23,857 bases of DNA. It comes from a virus. The first letter of the stretch is position 1, and each line of letters starts with the position of its first letter. The position numbers were made by a program, and so were the translations under genes. Location: IMG/VR virus record IMGVR_UViG_3300042294_001793, positions 1 to 23,857 of that record; one strand, given 5' to 3'. The notes below the pieces were generated by a model that saw nothing but the letters and a program-made list of their open reading frames with translations, had not been told where the DNA came from and made no database searches. This document shows, in pieces, positions 1-8,215 of the stretch.

Positions 1-3
1 GTG

Positions 4-210
4 TCATTCTGTTCCATTGCCTTTTAATGCCGATTTAATGCTGCTGATGGTTGTTACAAATACCGCAAAAGAACCGCCAAATGTTGTGATGTCTATCTTG
101 CCGGTCATGAACGCGATCATGTGAATTATGGCAGAAAAAGCAATGGTCAGTTGAAACCAGTTCTTTGATAACCGATTCCATAAGCCACCACGTCTGCGCC
201 TTGTTGTCAT
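4..210 (-). CDS. putative holin (small membrane protein)
   Basis: A 68-residue protein with a very basic N-terminus (MTTRRRRGG) and two hydrophobic stretches, roughly residues 19-36 and 42-58, joined by a short polar turn with one Asp. Its ATG overlaps the endolysin stop codon as ATGA, so the two are translationally coupled. Small size, two predicted membrane segments and pairing with a lysis enzyme fit a phage holin, which would permeabilise the inner membrane at the end of infection. This is inference from topology and context; no family-specific motif is recognised. It could also be another small phage membrane protein. Its stop lies at the left edge of the window. Confidence 0.55.
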   Translation of the reverse strand: MTTRRRRGGLWNRLSKNWFQLTIAFSAIIHMIAFMTGKIDITTFGGSFAVFVTTISSIKSALKGNGTE

Positions 211-674
211 TCATTTTGAAGTACGAATGGTCTTACGAAAATACAGTGCTTTAAGTTCCGGTTTCTGCGCTCCACATTGCCACCATTGGATTGATTTGTT
301 GCTGATGTGTTGCCCTCGATAGTTGTTACCGTGCCGTTATTTAATAGCTGTACTACGATTCCAACATGATCAACCCTTTTGTCATTATTCCAATCGAAAA
401 AAACAACATCGCCCGGCTCAGGTTGCTGAACTATCTTGCCCCATTTTTTCAGTTGTGCCATTGCCGTTTGTGTTCCGGCAAATCCGGGAAATGCAAATCC
501 GATTTTAGGTAGCGGCACACCGGCCTGAGCGTAAACCCATGACACGAAGATACCGCACCATGCGACCCCATCAAGTTTTGCCCACTTGCCGTATTTGGTC
601 TTGTTGCTATTGGCAGGCTTTTCGGTCTGCCCTATTTCTTTGGCTGCGATGCCTATGATTGTGTGTCTTAACAT
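207..674 (-). CDS. CHAP-domain endolysin (peptidoglycan amidase/endopeptidase)
   Basis: A 155-residue protein with the pattern of CHAP/NlpC-P60-like cysteine hydrolases: Cys40 in a WCGIFVSWVY helix start, His103 in VDHVGIVV, and Glu120 in TTIEGNT as the third polar residue. PGDVVFFDW at about 87-95 is the typical strand before the His. It would cut cell-wall peptide bonds or cross-bridges for lysis. I start it at the ATG at 674, which overlaps the stop of the upstream spike gene (ATGTTAA). A longer reading to 722 would need a TTG start and add 16 residues without recognisable homology. It overlaps the holin candidate by ATGA. There is no signal peptide, so it would rely on a holin. There is no separate wall-binding domain. 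Confidence 0.8.
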   Translation of the reverse strand: MLRHTIIGIAAKEIGQTEKPANSNKTKYGKWAKLDGVAWCGIFVSWVYAQAGVPLPKIGFAFPGFAGTQTAMAQLKKWGKIVQQPEPGDVVFFDWNNDKRVDHVGIVVQLLNNGTVTTIEGNTSATNQSNGGNVERRNRNLKHCIFVRPFVLQNE

Positions 675-2557
675 ACCCAAGTGTAAAAAGAAGATCCTGA
701 TGGTGCGACCAATGGCCCCCAATTTAATGTCCTGAAAAGGTTCACGTTAGTTGCTGCCGAATCGGTATTGGAGAGAAACGCATAAATTGTCTGCCCTGCT
801 GATGAATCAATATCCTGAGTGGTAACAAATGCGACCTCTTGCGATGCTCCGGATTGCAGCGTTAGTTTTGCTTTAAAGCCAGCCCTCATTGCAATGCTTC
901 CTGTTGATGGAGTTACGTTCAAATCCATGACCCAAGTTGAAGGCCCGCCCGAAACAATTACAGGCCGAGCAGGAAATAAATTACTAAAACCAGTCGGTGC
1001 AGTCCCTGTCGCTTGCGATAATGTCATGCCTGCCGCTAAATTCGCCTGACTGCCTGTGAATGTAGTGCCATTAGCCGTTCCTGTGAAGTTACCAGTGCTG
1101 CCTGCTGATTGCAATGTGATCCGTGCTGATTCGATGCCTCTTATTGTGAGTTGACCTGTAACGATATATTCAGCGTTCGGGCTTGCATTAATATTGGCAA
1201 ATGTTAAATTTATTGAGACTGTCTGAACTGATGAGAATGTTCCTGTTGTGAATCCTCTATCGCCTGCGAATGTTTGATTTGTATTGCAGGTGATTTGATT
1301 TGCCACTAATGGATTGCCATTAATTGTTTGCGTTGAGTTAGCAGATGCGAGATTAATTAAATTATAAGATGCGGAAACAGTGTGTGTGATTGTTTTACTG
1401 TTTGAAAATGTTATTGTCCCTGCGTGTGATATTGTCCCGGATGTCAAAGTGTAAACTGCACCCGAGAAAGTCAATGCAGAACTCGGCAGCGTTAAAATAC
1501 CCGTTCCTTTATCTATGATAAAATTAGCAATACTAATCACACAATTAGTTGCCGTAATAGATGCGTTGGCGGTTGTTTCTAATCGCAGCGTGGCATTTCC
1601 TGCTATTGTGTTACCACTACCCATGTTTATATTGCTGCGAGCAATAAAATTAAATGCACCGTTAATTGTATGGGTAAGACCGCCACTGCCCGGAAGAGCA
1701 TAGTTACCTGCAACCGAAACATCTGATTGCAGCGTTAAAGTATTACCTCCATCAATATTGTTAAATACCCCAACCGATGAAGGAAAATTCAATGTCAATG
1801 CAATGCCCTGCGTGAATGTAGTGCTGCCGAAACTCACAGTTCCTTGCGAAAAGTTAATTGTGCCACCTGACCCACCTGTGTAATTCCAATTCCTGTTTAT
1901 TGTCAGGTTGGCACCGGATGCAGTTTGAATTGTGCCGCTTCCTAAAAGTATTGTTCCGGTTGACCATGCAGTTAAGGTAGAAGTACCGCTGAATGTAAGG
2001 GTAGTATTTGCGTTGAGAATTGCCCTTGCAAGACCTGATGTAATTGAATTGGTGTTAAATGTGCCGCCGCTGATTGTAATTGTTACCGATCCGGTAACAG
2101 GGCTGAAAGTATAGGTAACATTATTCCCCTCCGTACAAATTAAATTTGTTATCGTTGTATTATTGGTGAATGTTATTGTCCCTGAGTTAGCCCCGTTGTA
2201 ACTCAAGCGTGGTATTGTAAGAGCAACCGGGCAGTTAACATTTCTGGTTAATCCGGCTGAAGCGAATCGCAGATTTAAAAAGCCTGTACCGCCAAATCCC
2301 ATCCCTGCGCCAAGTGTGATATTACCGTTTACCTGCACATCGAAGTCGAATGTAATGGTGCCTGTGTAACCTGTTGTGTTAAAGTTTGCACATACCCTGT
2401 TCGAAGCATTTACCGTGCAATTACCTGAATTACCATCAAAAATAGCATCATCAGCAATTGTTGGTACTGCACCTGTTGCACCTCCACCAGATGTTAATGA
2501 CCAATTAGTGGCTGTTCCCCAATCTACACCTGCATTTCTAAAATAATACGTTGGCAT
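668..2557 (-). CDS. large beta-solenoid tail spike / adsorption protein
   Basis: A 629-residue Thr/Ser/Asn/Gly-rich protein. Residues from about 40 to 480 consist of short irregular repeats of the type TITFS, GTLTIN or NLTFSG, as expected for a right-handed beta-helix. The N-terminus (MPTYYFRNAGVDWGTATNW) resembles the start of beta-strand-repeat surface proteins. The last 120 residues, after a Pro/Gly-rich stretch, look like a separate beta-rich C-terminal domain ending in YTWVC. No catalytic depolymerase signature is evident by eye. Its place between the fibre genes and the lysis genes supports a virion tail spike or receptor-binding role. Its ATG overlaps the preceding stop (TAATG). The exact function is inferred. 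Confidence 0.6.
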   Translation of the reverse strand: MPTYYFRNAGVDWGTATNWSLTSGGGATGAVPTIADDAIFDGNSGNCTVNASNRVCANFNTTGYTGTITFDFDVQVNGNITLGAGMGFGGTGFLNLRFASAGLTRNVNCPVALTIPRLSYNGANSGTITFTNNTTITNLICTEGNNVTYTFSPVTGSVTITISGGTFNTNSITSGLARAILNANTTLTFSGTSTLTAWSTGTILLGSGTIQTASGANLTINRNWNYTGGSGGTINFSQGTVSFGSTTFTQGIALTLNFPSSVGVFNNIDGGNTLTLQSDVSVAGNYALPGSGGLTHTINGAFNFIARSNINMGSGNTIAGNATLRLETTANASITATNCVISIANFIIDKGTGILTLPSSALTFSGAVYTLTSGTISHAGTITFSNSKTITHTVSASYNLINLASANSTQTINGNPLVANQITCNTNQTFAGDRGFTTGTFSSVQTVSINLTFANINASPNAEYIVTGQLTIRGIESARITLQSAGSTGNFTGTANGTTFTGSQANLAAGMTLSQATGTAPTGFSNLFPARPVIVSGGPSTWVMDLNVTPSTGSIAMRAGFKAKLTLQSGASQEVAFVTTQDIDSSAGQTIYAFLSNTDSAATNVNLFRTLNWGPLVAPSGSSFYTWVC

Positions 2558-2781
2558 TATAAATTTATTGTAGAAATCAGTTCTTTTGCTGCCTCAATGG
2601 CTGCAAGTCTGTTCTGCTCGACTATACCCTGCATCTCTATCTTATCAATTATGCCCTGTTCGGTTAACCCAAAAATAGAATGGTACACCTCGACAACGTG
2701 CTGCTGACCGTTAATGATATAGGCAACCTCAGTAAGTACCAGTTCGCCCCGAAGTTCTTTTTTTATTACCGTGTATGTCAT
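2557..2781 (-). CDS. small conserved-looking protein between fibre and spike
   Basis: A 74-residue protein with no family I recognise. The first half is predicted beta (TYTVIKKELRGELVLTEVAY), the second half is a charged helix containing KIEMQGIVEQNRLAAIEAAK. Its stop overlaps the spike start (TAATG), and it begins three bases after the fibre gene stop, so it is co-translated with both. Possible roles are a fibre-assembly chaperone or a small adaptor between fibre and spike; neither is shown by the sequence. Confidence 0.6.
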   Translation of the reverse strand: MTYTVIKKELRGELVLTEVAYIINGQQHVVEVYHSIFGLTEQGIIDKIEMQGIVEQNRLAAIEAAKELISTINL

Positions 2782-2783
2782 GG

Positions 2784-4178
2784 TTATGATTTAGTTACTC
2801 TGATTGAAATTGTCGCGTTCTTTATGGTTGTAGCCGTTTCGACATAAAAAGCAAATACATCACCCGCGATAAATGATGTTGTCCATGCTGTTAATGTTGT
2901 CGAGCTGAGGTATTGCGCTGATGAAAGTTGAGGTTTTGCACTTGCCACTATTGTATTGGCAACGGTCGGTATTGCGTTATTTGCTTTCCAAATATCAAAC
3001 CGGATGCTGCCCGATACATTCGCTGCAATACTCCATCCAGTTATTGTCCCATCATAAGGCATAACAACATAGCCAACAACGCCCGGTTGAATTACTCCGA
3101 TATACCCGTCAACAGTTGTTCCGAATGAGCCTACTCGTAAATTTGTTTTGACCATTGCCGCAACCGATTGACCCGGTGCAGTAGCAGGGCCAGCCGTTAC
3201 ATCACCTGTTAACTGAGCAATGGATGAGGTGGCAAATGTTGTCTGAATCTCAGCAAGGTTCGCATCCTCAGTGTGAAAAGTTATTGTCCTATTAGACCTG
3301 TCAACGTACACGACCACCGCAAGCCGATCTGTTGCTGACAGTACTGTCTGAGGTACGGCAAGGGATGTTAAATATAGCGTTACAGAAGTTCCTCCCGTTA
3401 TTGATTCAGGATTGGCTGAACTGTCAGCAATGGCAGTGAATGATGCGCCATCGTATTTCAACAACTGAACATAGAACTGAGGATTGCCACCGCTTGACGA
3501 TGCACTGAAATACAGATCGAATAACCAACCGCCTGCCGGAATAATAGTCACGCTCGGATCGTTCGCATCTGTAATGAACTGAGCCATAACCTGAAAGCCC
3601 GAACCTGCTGACAAGGTAAAGTCCGTGCCTCCTCCGAAAATCGGAACACGACTCATCTCATAGTATGTATTCCCTCCGAATGTTCCTTGATTGACTGACC
3701 CGTTAAGGTAGTAATATGACGGCCCTGCACCAGCACCACCACCTGCTGCGTTTAATGTGTCACCGGACAATGACAGGTTAGTACCTAATGTAATTTCTTC
3801 AAATACACCTGATCCGCTTGAATGACGCCCGATTAATTTACCGCTTGCCATCAGCGTTGAAATGTCCGGTGTTGTTCCGCCCGATGAGGTTAGGGGTGCT
3901 GTTGCGGTCACATCGGTAATTGTACCACCGCTACCACCGCCCGGAATCGTGATGAGATATGTATTTATTTCATCAGCCAGATCTTCTGCACTTGACCAGC
4001 CCGGTGAGGTTGGTGCAATGACATCCGTATAAAGAAACTCATATCTGATGCCATCCCGATCTGTAATTCGCACAACATCCCCGAACGCTAATACCCGCGC
4101 ATTATCTTTCCAAATGACGGTTGTAACTGAATTTTCAGTTATGTAAATTTCGAGGTCTGCATTGGTAATTGATACCAT
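2784..4178 (-). CDS. putative tail fibre protein
   Basis: A 464-residue protein. Residues 1-75 form a compact charged domain with SAEDLADEINTYL. A Gly/Ser/Thr linker follows (PGGGSGGTITDVTATAPL), then low-complexity fibre-like repeats, and a motif QLTGDVTAGPATAPGQSVAA that resembles repeats common in phage tail fibres. The last 150 residues look like a beta-sandwich (DGTITGWSIAANVSGSIRFD) and could carry the receptor contact. I start at the ATG at 4178, two bases after the connector stop, rather than at a TTG at 4184. The gene lies between the connector and the spike. The structural role is well supported by composition and place; the receptor is unknown. Confidence 0.65.
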   Translation of the reverse strand: MVSITNADLEIYITENSVTTVIWKDNARVLAFGDVVRITDRDGIRYEFLYTDVIAPTSPGWSSAEDLADEINTYLITIPGGGSGGTITDVTATAPLTSSGGTTPDISTLMASGKLIGRHSSGSGVFEEITLGTNLSLSGDTLNAAGGGAGAGPSYYYLNGSVNQGTFGGNTYYEMSRVPIFGGGTDFTLSAGSGFQVMAQFITDANDPSVTIIPAGGWLFDLYFSASSSGGNPQFYVQLLKYDGASFTAIADSSANPESITGGTSVTLYLTSLAVPQTVLSATDRLAVVVYVDRSNRTITFHTEDANLAEIQTTFATSSIAQLTGDVTAGPATAPGQSVAAMVKTNLRVGSFGTTVDGYIGVIQPGVVGYVVMPYDGTITGWSIAANVSGSIRFDIWKANNAIPTVANTIVASAKPQLSSAQYLSSTTLTAWTTSFIAGDVFAFYVETATTIKNATISIRVTKS

Positions 4179-4180
4179 GA

Positions 4181-4765
4181 TCAATAATCAATGTTTCTTT
4201 TGCCCCGTAGTGAATCAAGTCCGCGTTGATTTACTAAGTCCTTTGCTGCATCGGTTACTTTGATATTATTACCTACCGCGCTGATTCGTGTGCCGCCATA
4301 GGTTCTTGACTTCTTACTGCAACAATCCGATTCAAGCCATTCAGGGTAATTAGTTGCGGCATCGGTTGTTGATGCGTTCATGTACTTAATAAACCTGCGC
4401 TCGTATTCTTTCGAGCCATCAAGCACCGAATTGATATACTTGCTTAGTTCATTTTGCGGCACTACGTTGCTGAACTCATTTGTTTTGTACACTACCCCTG
4501 CCGCAGTTACATTGACTTGATTATGTCGCAGCAATCGCGCATAGGTTTTGTAAATTAAAAATCCTTCATATTGCGCTTTTAATTCAGGGTAATTTGCGGG
4601 TGAAATTTCCTCAACTAATTTTTCATAGAACGGATCACCGCATACTTTTCGCAGATCAAATTCCTGCGCCTCCAAAATAAACGGATCAATCCGCTCATCT
4701 TGAATGTTGATTGATAATGTTCTGTATTTTCGTATATCAGACGGGCTGATTAGTAGTAGTGCCAT
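4181..4765 (-). CDS. putative head-tail connector / adaptor
   Basis: A 194-residue, mostly helical protein beginning MALLLISPSDIRKYRTLS. It overlaps the 3' end of the portal gene by 29 bases, so translation is probably coupled. The N-terminal half (DPFILEAQEFDLRKVCGDPF, then a helical YARLL segment) has the look of head-tail adaptors that dock under the portal. The C-terminal part is rich in Cys, Lys and Arg (DCCSKKSR). Adaptor genes usually follow the portal or capsid gene, which supports the call. No catalytic motif is seen. Alternative: another small virion component. Confidence 0.55.
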   Translation of the reverse strand: MALLLISPSDIRKYRTLSINIQDERIDPFILEAQEFDLRKVCGDPFYEKLVEEISPANYPELKAQYEGFLIYKTYARLLRHNQVNVTAAGVVYKTNEFSNVVPQNELSKYINSVLDGSKEYERRFIKYMNASTTDAATNYPEWLESDCCSKKSRTYGGTRISAVGNNIKVTDAAKDLVNQRGLDSLRGKRNIDY

Positions 4766-6050
4766 TGGATAAAGGGAGTAAGATGTCGTTTATTTGCGCC
4801 TCGGTTAAGAATGGGAATGCTGCGGCAATAATACCACGCCCTGTTTCTATCGGGTAAATCGCGCTTGTAATGTTTGCAATGATCTCATTTAAGCTGCTAA
4901 TTTGAGCCCCGTTCAATGCAGTTGCTGCTACATTAACACTATCAGCCTGATCAATAACTGCTTCGGCTTCTTGGTTGATTTCAAGCAATTTCACACGCTG
5001 CCCAAGCAATCGGGTAAACTCTTCTTCCATTACAAGCCGATCATCTGCGGTAATATCGTTGTAAAATACTTTTGCATCTTCTATCTCGCTGCTTGTACCA
5101 AGTTTTCCCGCAACGGGCATAGCTGATAAGACAAGAGGCTGCTGCAATGCTTGAAAAATATTCTCTTTAACTGATCGCTCGGTAAACTCCCATTTTCTGT
5201 CAAAGTCCTGAATCTCAAATTTTGCAACCTCAAAATCAGCAACTCCATCCTCAACCTCAACAAGCATGATATTACCTACATTCTCATTGCCCTGAAATTG
5301 TTCGAGTGATTCAATGAATGATGCGCGATCCTGCTCAGATTCAAATCGCCCCCGATACTTGACCATCTGAGGTGCAACGAAATTGGATTTGACATTCTTT
5401 AATTTACCGATCTTTATCTCAGCATCAGTTTCAATATCTTCCAACACCGGATCGAATGGAGATAGCGGATAAGTTTCGATGCCATCCGCGCTGAACCAAA
5501 ATACCTGACCGGGATAATTTGCAATCTTCTCTTCAAGTGTTGCGCCCGGTTCAGCATTGATTTCATCCAGTGCGTAATCGGGATTAAACTTATCAAACCT
5601 GCGAATATCAGCGGGTGAATATTTGCCGTTGTCTTTCAATTTTCTGCGATCCCAGTTATCATACACCGCAATCTTTTGATCCCTTCCAATCCTGCACCAT
5701 TCAAATGGAACGTGATTAAATCCGGTAATATCGCCCATTGCATTGTAAGATACATGAACAGAGAATCCGCGAAACATTGCATAATCATTAATGCACATCC
5801 GCATCAGCTTGTCTACCGTCATGCCGTATTTATTCACCACCTGCCGAGCAACAAGATTATCCGATACGCCGTTGCCCATGATGAATTTTGCAAACTTATC
5901 CCATGCTGATTTTGCTGCACCGGATGAATTTACAAGATCGTACACCCGCTGCGGATAGGCATTATCATAATCGAATGAATATACATTCTCTGCCCTCAGA
6001 TCGCGTATGACCTGTCGCTGCCTGTTATTAGATGTTACGATCCGTGCCAT
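4737..6050 (-). CDS. portal protein
   Basis: A 437-residue protein with features of phage portals. It has an N-terminal region with KSAWDKFAKFIMGNG and CINDYAMFRGFSVHVSYN (the portal core read-through of polar helices and strands), the segment HVPFEWCRIG, a long helical region with QQPLVLSAMPVAGKLGTSSE around residues 305-325, and a C-terminal helical region. The portal forms the dodecameric ring at one capsid vertex through which DNA is packaged and leaves. Length fits the 400-500 residue range. It is unusually placed, after capsid and tail-tube candidates and far from the terminase. The downstream connector starts inside its 3' end. Confidence 0.8.
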   Translation of the reverse strand: MARIVTSNNRQRQVIRDLRAENVYSFDYDNAYPQRVYDLVNSSGAAKSAWDKFAKFIMGNGVSDNLVARQVVNKYGMTVDKLMRMCINDYAMFRGFSVHVSYNAMGDITGFNHVPFEWCRIGRDQKIAVYDNWDRRKLKDNGKYSPADIRRFDKFNPDYALDEINAEPGATLEEKIANYPGQVFWFSADGIETYPLSPFDPVLEDIETDAEIKIGKLKNVKSNFVAPQMVKYRGRFESEQDRASFIESLEQFQGNENVGNIMLVEVEDGVADFEVAKFEIQDFDRKWEFTERSVKENIFQALQQPLVLSAMPVAGKLGTSSEIEDAKVFYNDITADDRLVMEEEFTRLLGQRVKLLEINQEAEAVIDQADSVNVAATALNGAQISSLNEIIANITSAIYPIETGRGIIAAAFPFLTEAQINDILLPLSNGTTTNQPV

Positions 6051-6051
6051 T

Positions 6052-6522
6052 TTAATTGGTGTCTAATGATGTTTGTTTTTTCTTAACCTTTTTCGGTTCA
6101 GATTCTTTCGTTTTTTTATGTACCACTTTCGGTTGCTGAATAAGAAACTCGAAGTGAACTGATAAGGCCGGATTGATGTGCATTAACGCTTCCGCTTCTT
6201 TGTCGCTCGTATTATGGTTGTCATAAATTTTCGGGTCACCGTGCGCCCTGAATGCTTTCTTAATGCGGTATTTAACCAATTTAGGTTCTGTTGAATTTGT
6301 TGCCATACTTTTTGATTTTTCTTTCAAAGGTATTTCATTTTGCTGATAATCTCGCGCAAGGATTCGCAATTCAAAATAAGCATCAGTAGCGCAGTTAGGG
6401 CATCGTCTTTCCTTAGGCGTTCCCGTAACTTTCGCATATAAAGCGAAAATCCCCTGCCTCTTCTCAGGTGGCAAGGGATATGAATATTCGCTCAGGGCTT
6501 GTGCTAATTCAATCCCTGTCAT
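6052..6522 (-). CDS. unknown two-part phage protein with CxxC motif
   Basis: A 156-residue protein of no recognised family. The first 70 residues contain one CPNC pair preceded by KERR, which alone is not a complete zinc site in a monomer. The rest begins with an internal MATNSTEPK and ends in a Lys-rich tail (KKTKESEPKKVKKKQ). The internal ATG at 6305 could permit a separate short product of about 83 residues. I use the ATG at 6522 because the alternative at 6525 is TTG. It lies between the tail-tube candidate and the portal with almost no spacing, so it is probably a virion or assembly protein. Confidence 0.6.
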   Translation of the reverse strand: MTGIELAQALSEYSYPLPPEKRQGIFALYAKVTGTPKERRCPNCATDAYFELRILARDYQQNEIPLKEKSKSMATNSTEPKLVKYRIKKAFRAHGDPKIYDNHNTSDKEAEALMHINPALSVHFEFLIQQPKVVHKKTKESEPKKVKKKQTSLDTN

Positions 6523-6525
6523 CAA

Positions 6526-7107
6526 TTACGGCAATTCAAGCGCGTTCAGTGCTGATTTGGTTGCAGTATATGAACCATAAGACAAGGTCTTAGGCGGACC
6601 GGGTTCTTTCGCCTGTTCAGAGGTCGAAATTGTCAGGTTCCATGCGCCTTGTGTGTCGGCATCTGATTTGTTTGATTCATTTGCGTTCAGAATCAATCCG
6701 GCATCAAGACCGTACAATTCAAATGCTGAATCATCATCCGATCCTTTAAAGTTACTTTCAACGATTGCAACAACAACGCCCTGACCAAGATAGCCAAGCT
6801 GCTTTTTAATATCTGGTGTGTTGTCAAATACCTTGAAAATTACCTCGTGATCGTACACAGTTGTATATCGCTGGCGAACAAGTGCCGCACGCAAATCAAC
6901 AGAGTTATTCTGCCCCTCATATCGGTACAAATATGCACCTGAATTAAGAGTGATTGCAGTTATCAAATAGGGATTCAGCGGATCGGGTGTAGTGGATGCA
7001 ATATCTGATTTATTAACTAACCAGATACGATCATTCGCGCCACCGGTTATCGGCTTCTCGCAGTTATTTAGGACATTCTCAGTAAGTCCTGCACAGGCTG
7101 TTGGCAT
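6526..7107 (-). CDS. putative major tail (tube) protein
   Basis: A 193-residue, mainly beta-stranded protein. It contains ITAITLNSGAYLYRYEGQ, a strand-rich centre (VVVAIVESNFKGSDDDSAF) and ELYGLDAGLIL followed by a WNLTISTSEQA strand, the kind of alternating pattern seen in tail-tube subunits. The position directly after the major capsid gene and the size fit a tail-tube or major head-decoration protein. No family motif can be named with certainty. Its stop directly abuts the next gene. Confidence 0.45.
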   Translation of the reverse strand: MPTACAGLTENVLNNCEKPITGGANDRIWLVNKSDIASTTPDPLNPYLITAITLNSGAYLYRYEGQNNSVDLRAALVRQRYTTVYDHEVIFKVFDNTPDIKKQLGYLGQGVVVAIVESNFKGSDDDSAFELYGLDAGLILNANESNKSDADTQGAWNLTISTSEQAKEPGPPKTLSYGSYTATKSALNALELP

Positions 7108-7124
7108 ATTGTGTACCTCCGATT

Positions 7125-8186
7125 TTAGTAAGCTAATGAAACCATGTAGTTCTCGAGGATTTTCGCATCCATTTTGTAACCGCCTCTGAAGTTGGTGGTT
7201 TTGTCTTTGCGCTCAAACCACTGATCAATGTCGGCAAGTGCAGAAGCAGCATCAACACCAAGTGCGATGTTTTCTCTTGTGGTCAATACGGCACGATGAG
7301 GTACATCGTATTTAGTACCATTATCGAAGTCAGCACGGATATAACGATCCCACAGGTCAACACCGATAATTTCCAAGTTGCGGTAACGCAAAACTGAAAA
7401 GCCTTGCTCAATGCGGATGAATGAAGCATCATTGCCTTGTGATTCAAGGTAAGTCGCGTAGTTGTCAAGCAGTGACATTGTAACGAGCATCACTTTATTT
7501 TGAGCTGAACGAAGTCTGTAATCAGCTTTGTTCATCATTGACTGGAAGGTCAAAAATGCAGTGTTTGAAGCGAGCACATCTTGAAGAGCCTTAGTGCTTA
7601 GCGCATTTTGGGTGATGGTTGTACGTTGGCCGGGTGCTGCTGTACCGATTGCAAATAATTGTTTCCAGAATCCGTCAATTTGATTGTAGTCAAGTGGACT
7701 TACACCTGCTGAAAGTATGCCGGATGGTGTTGCATCAACTGATTCAGCTGAAGTATCACCGAGCCATGCGATGCGGAGTGTGTCTTCATACATTGCATCG
7801 GTCATTCTTTCAACTAAAAAGGCTGCAAAATCAGTTCCGGTAAGGTCAGGTTCAGCAAGTCCGCGTTGTTTTGCCCAAACAAAGAAAGTGTCTTCTAAGT
7901 TGGTGTAGCATTCGGACAACCAAATTTCAAAACGTACAGGTTCCCAGAATTTTTCTGAGTTTGTAATTCCTGCACTCAGCGCAGAAGATGAACATCCTCC
8001 ATCAACGCGGGTGATTTTTCCAAGTCGCCCTAAAAATGCGATTTGTTTTTTCGTTACGATGTCCTCGTAAATCGTATGAAAGTCGGTAACGGCAGGCTTT
8101 GCAAATACCTGCTGCAATATCGCCTCTCTGATTGATCTGATTTCCTCACCATTAAAGGTCAGGTCTGATGGGTTAAGAATTGCCAT
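7125..8186 (-). CDS. major capsid protein
   Basis: A 353-residue protein directly after the head protease gene. It has an N-terminal helical arm (residues 1-35), a mixed alpha/beta body with WEPVRFEIWLSECYTNLEDT and a long helix (DFAAFLVERMTDAMYEDTLR), and a C-terminal region with IRADFDNGTKYDVPHRAVLT, resembling HK97-fold capsid proteins of Bacteroidota phages. The protein carries its own N-terminal arm rather than a separate delta domain, and the scaffold role seems to be supplied by the upstream protease fusion. Call based on size, order and general look; the fold itself is not proven by reading. Confidence 0.75.
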   Translation of the reverse strand: MAILNPSDLTFNGEEIRSIREAILQQVFAKPAVTDFHTIYEDIVTKKQIAFLGRLGKITRVDGGCSSSALSAGITNSEKFWEPVRFEIWLSECYTNLEDTFFVWAKQRGLAEPDLTGTDFAAFLVERMTDAMYEDTLRIAWLGDTSAESVDATPSGILSAGVSPLDYNQIDGFWKQLFAIGTAAPGQRTTITQNALSTKALQDVLASNTAFLTFQSMMNKADYRLRSAQNKVMLVTMSLLDNYATYLESQGNDASFIRIEQGFSVLRYRNLEIIGVDLWDRYIRADFDNGTKYDVPHRAVLTTRENIALGVDAASALADIDQWFERKDKTTNFRGGYKMDAKILENYMVSLAY

Positions 8187-8215
8187 TTTTTATGAGTGTT
8201 GGTTTTTTTAGATTG

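Noticed and set aside
675-722. Longer endolysin with 16 extra N-terminal residues
   Set aside because: Would need a TTG start deep inside the spike gene; the ATG at 674 overlaps the spike stop and gives a complete CHAP domain.
1000-2400. DNA-level tandem repeats or CRISPR in the spike gene
   Set aside because: The repetitive look is protein-level Thr/Asn/Gly strand repeats; no exact direct repeats with constant spacing were seen.
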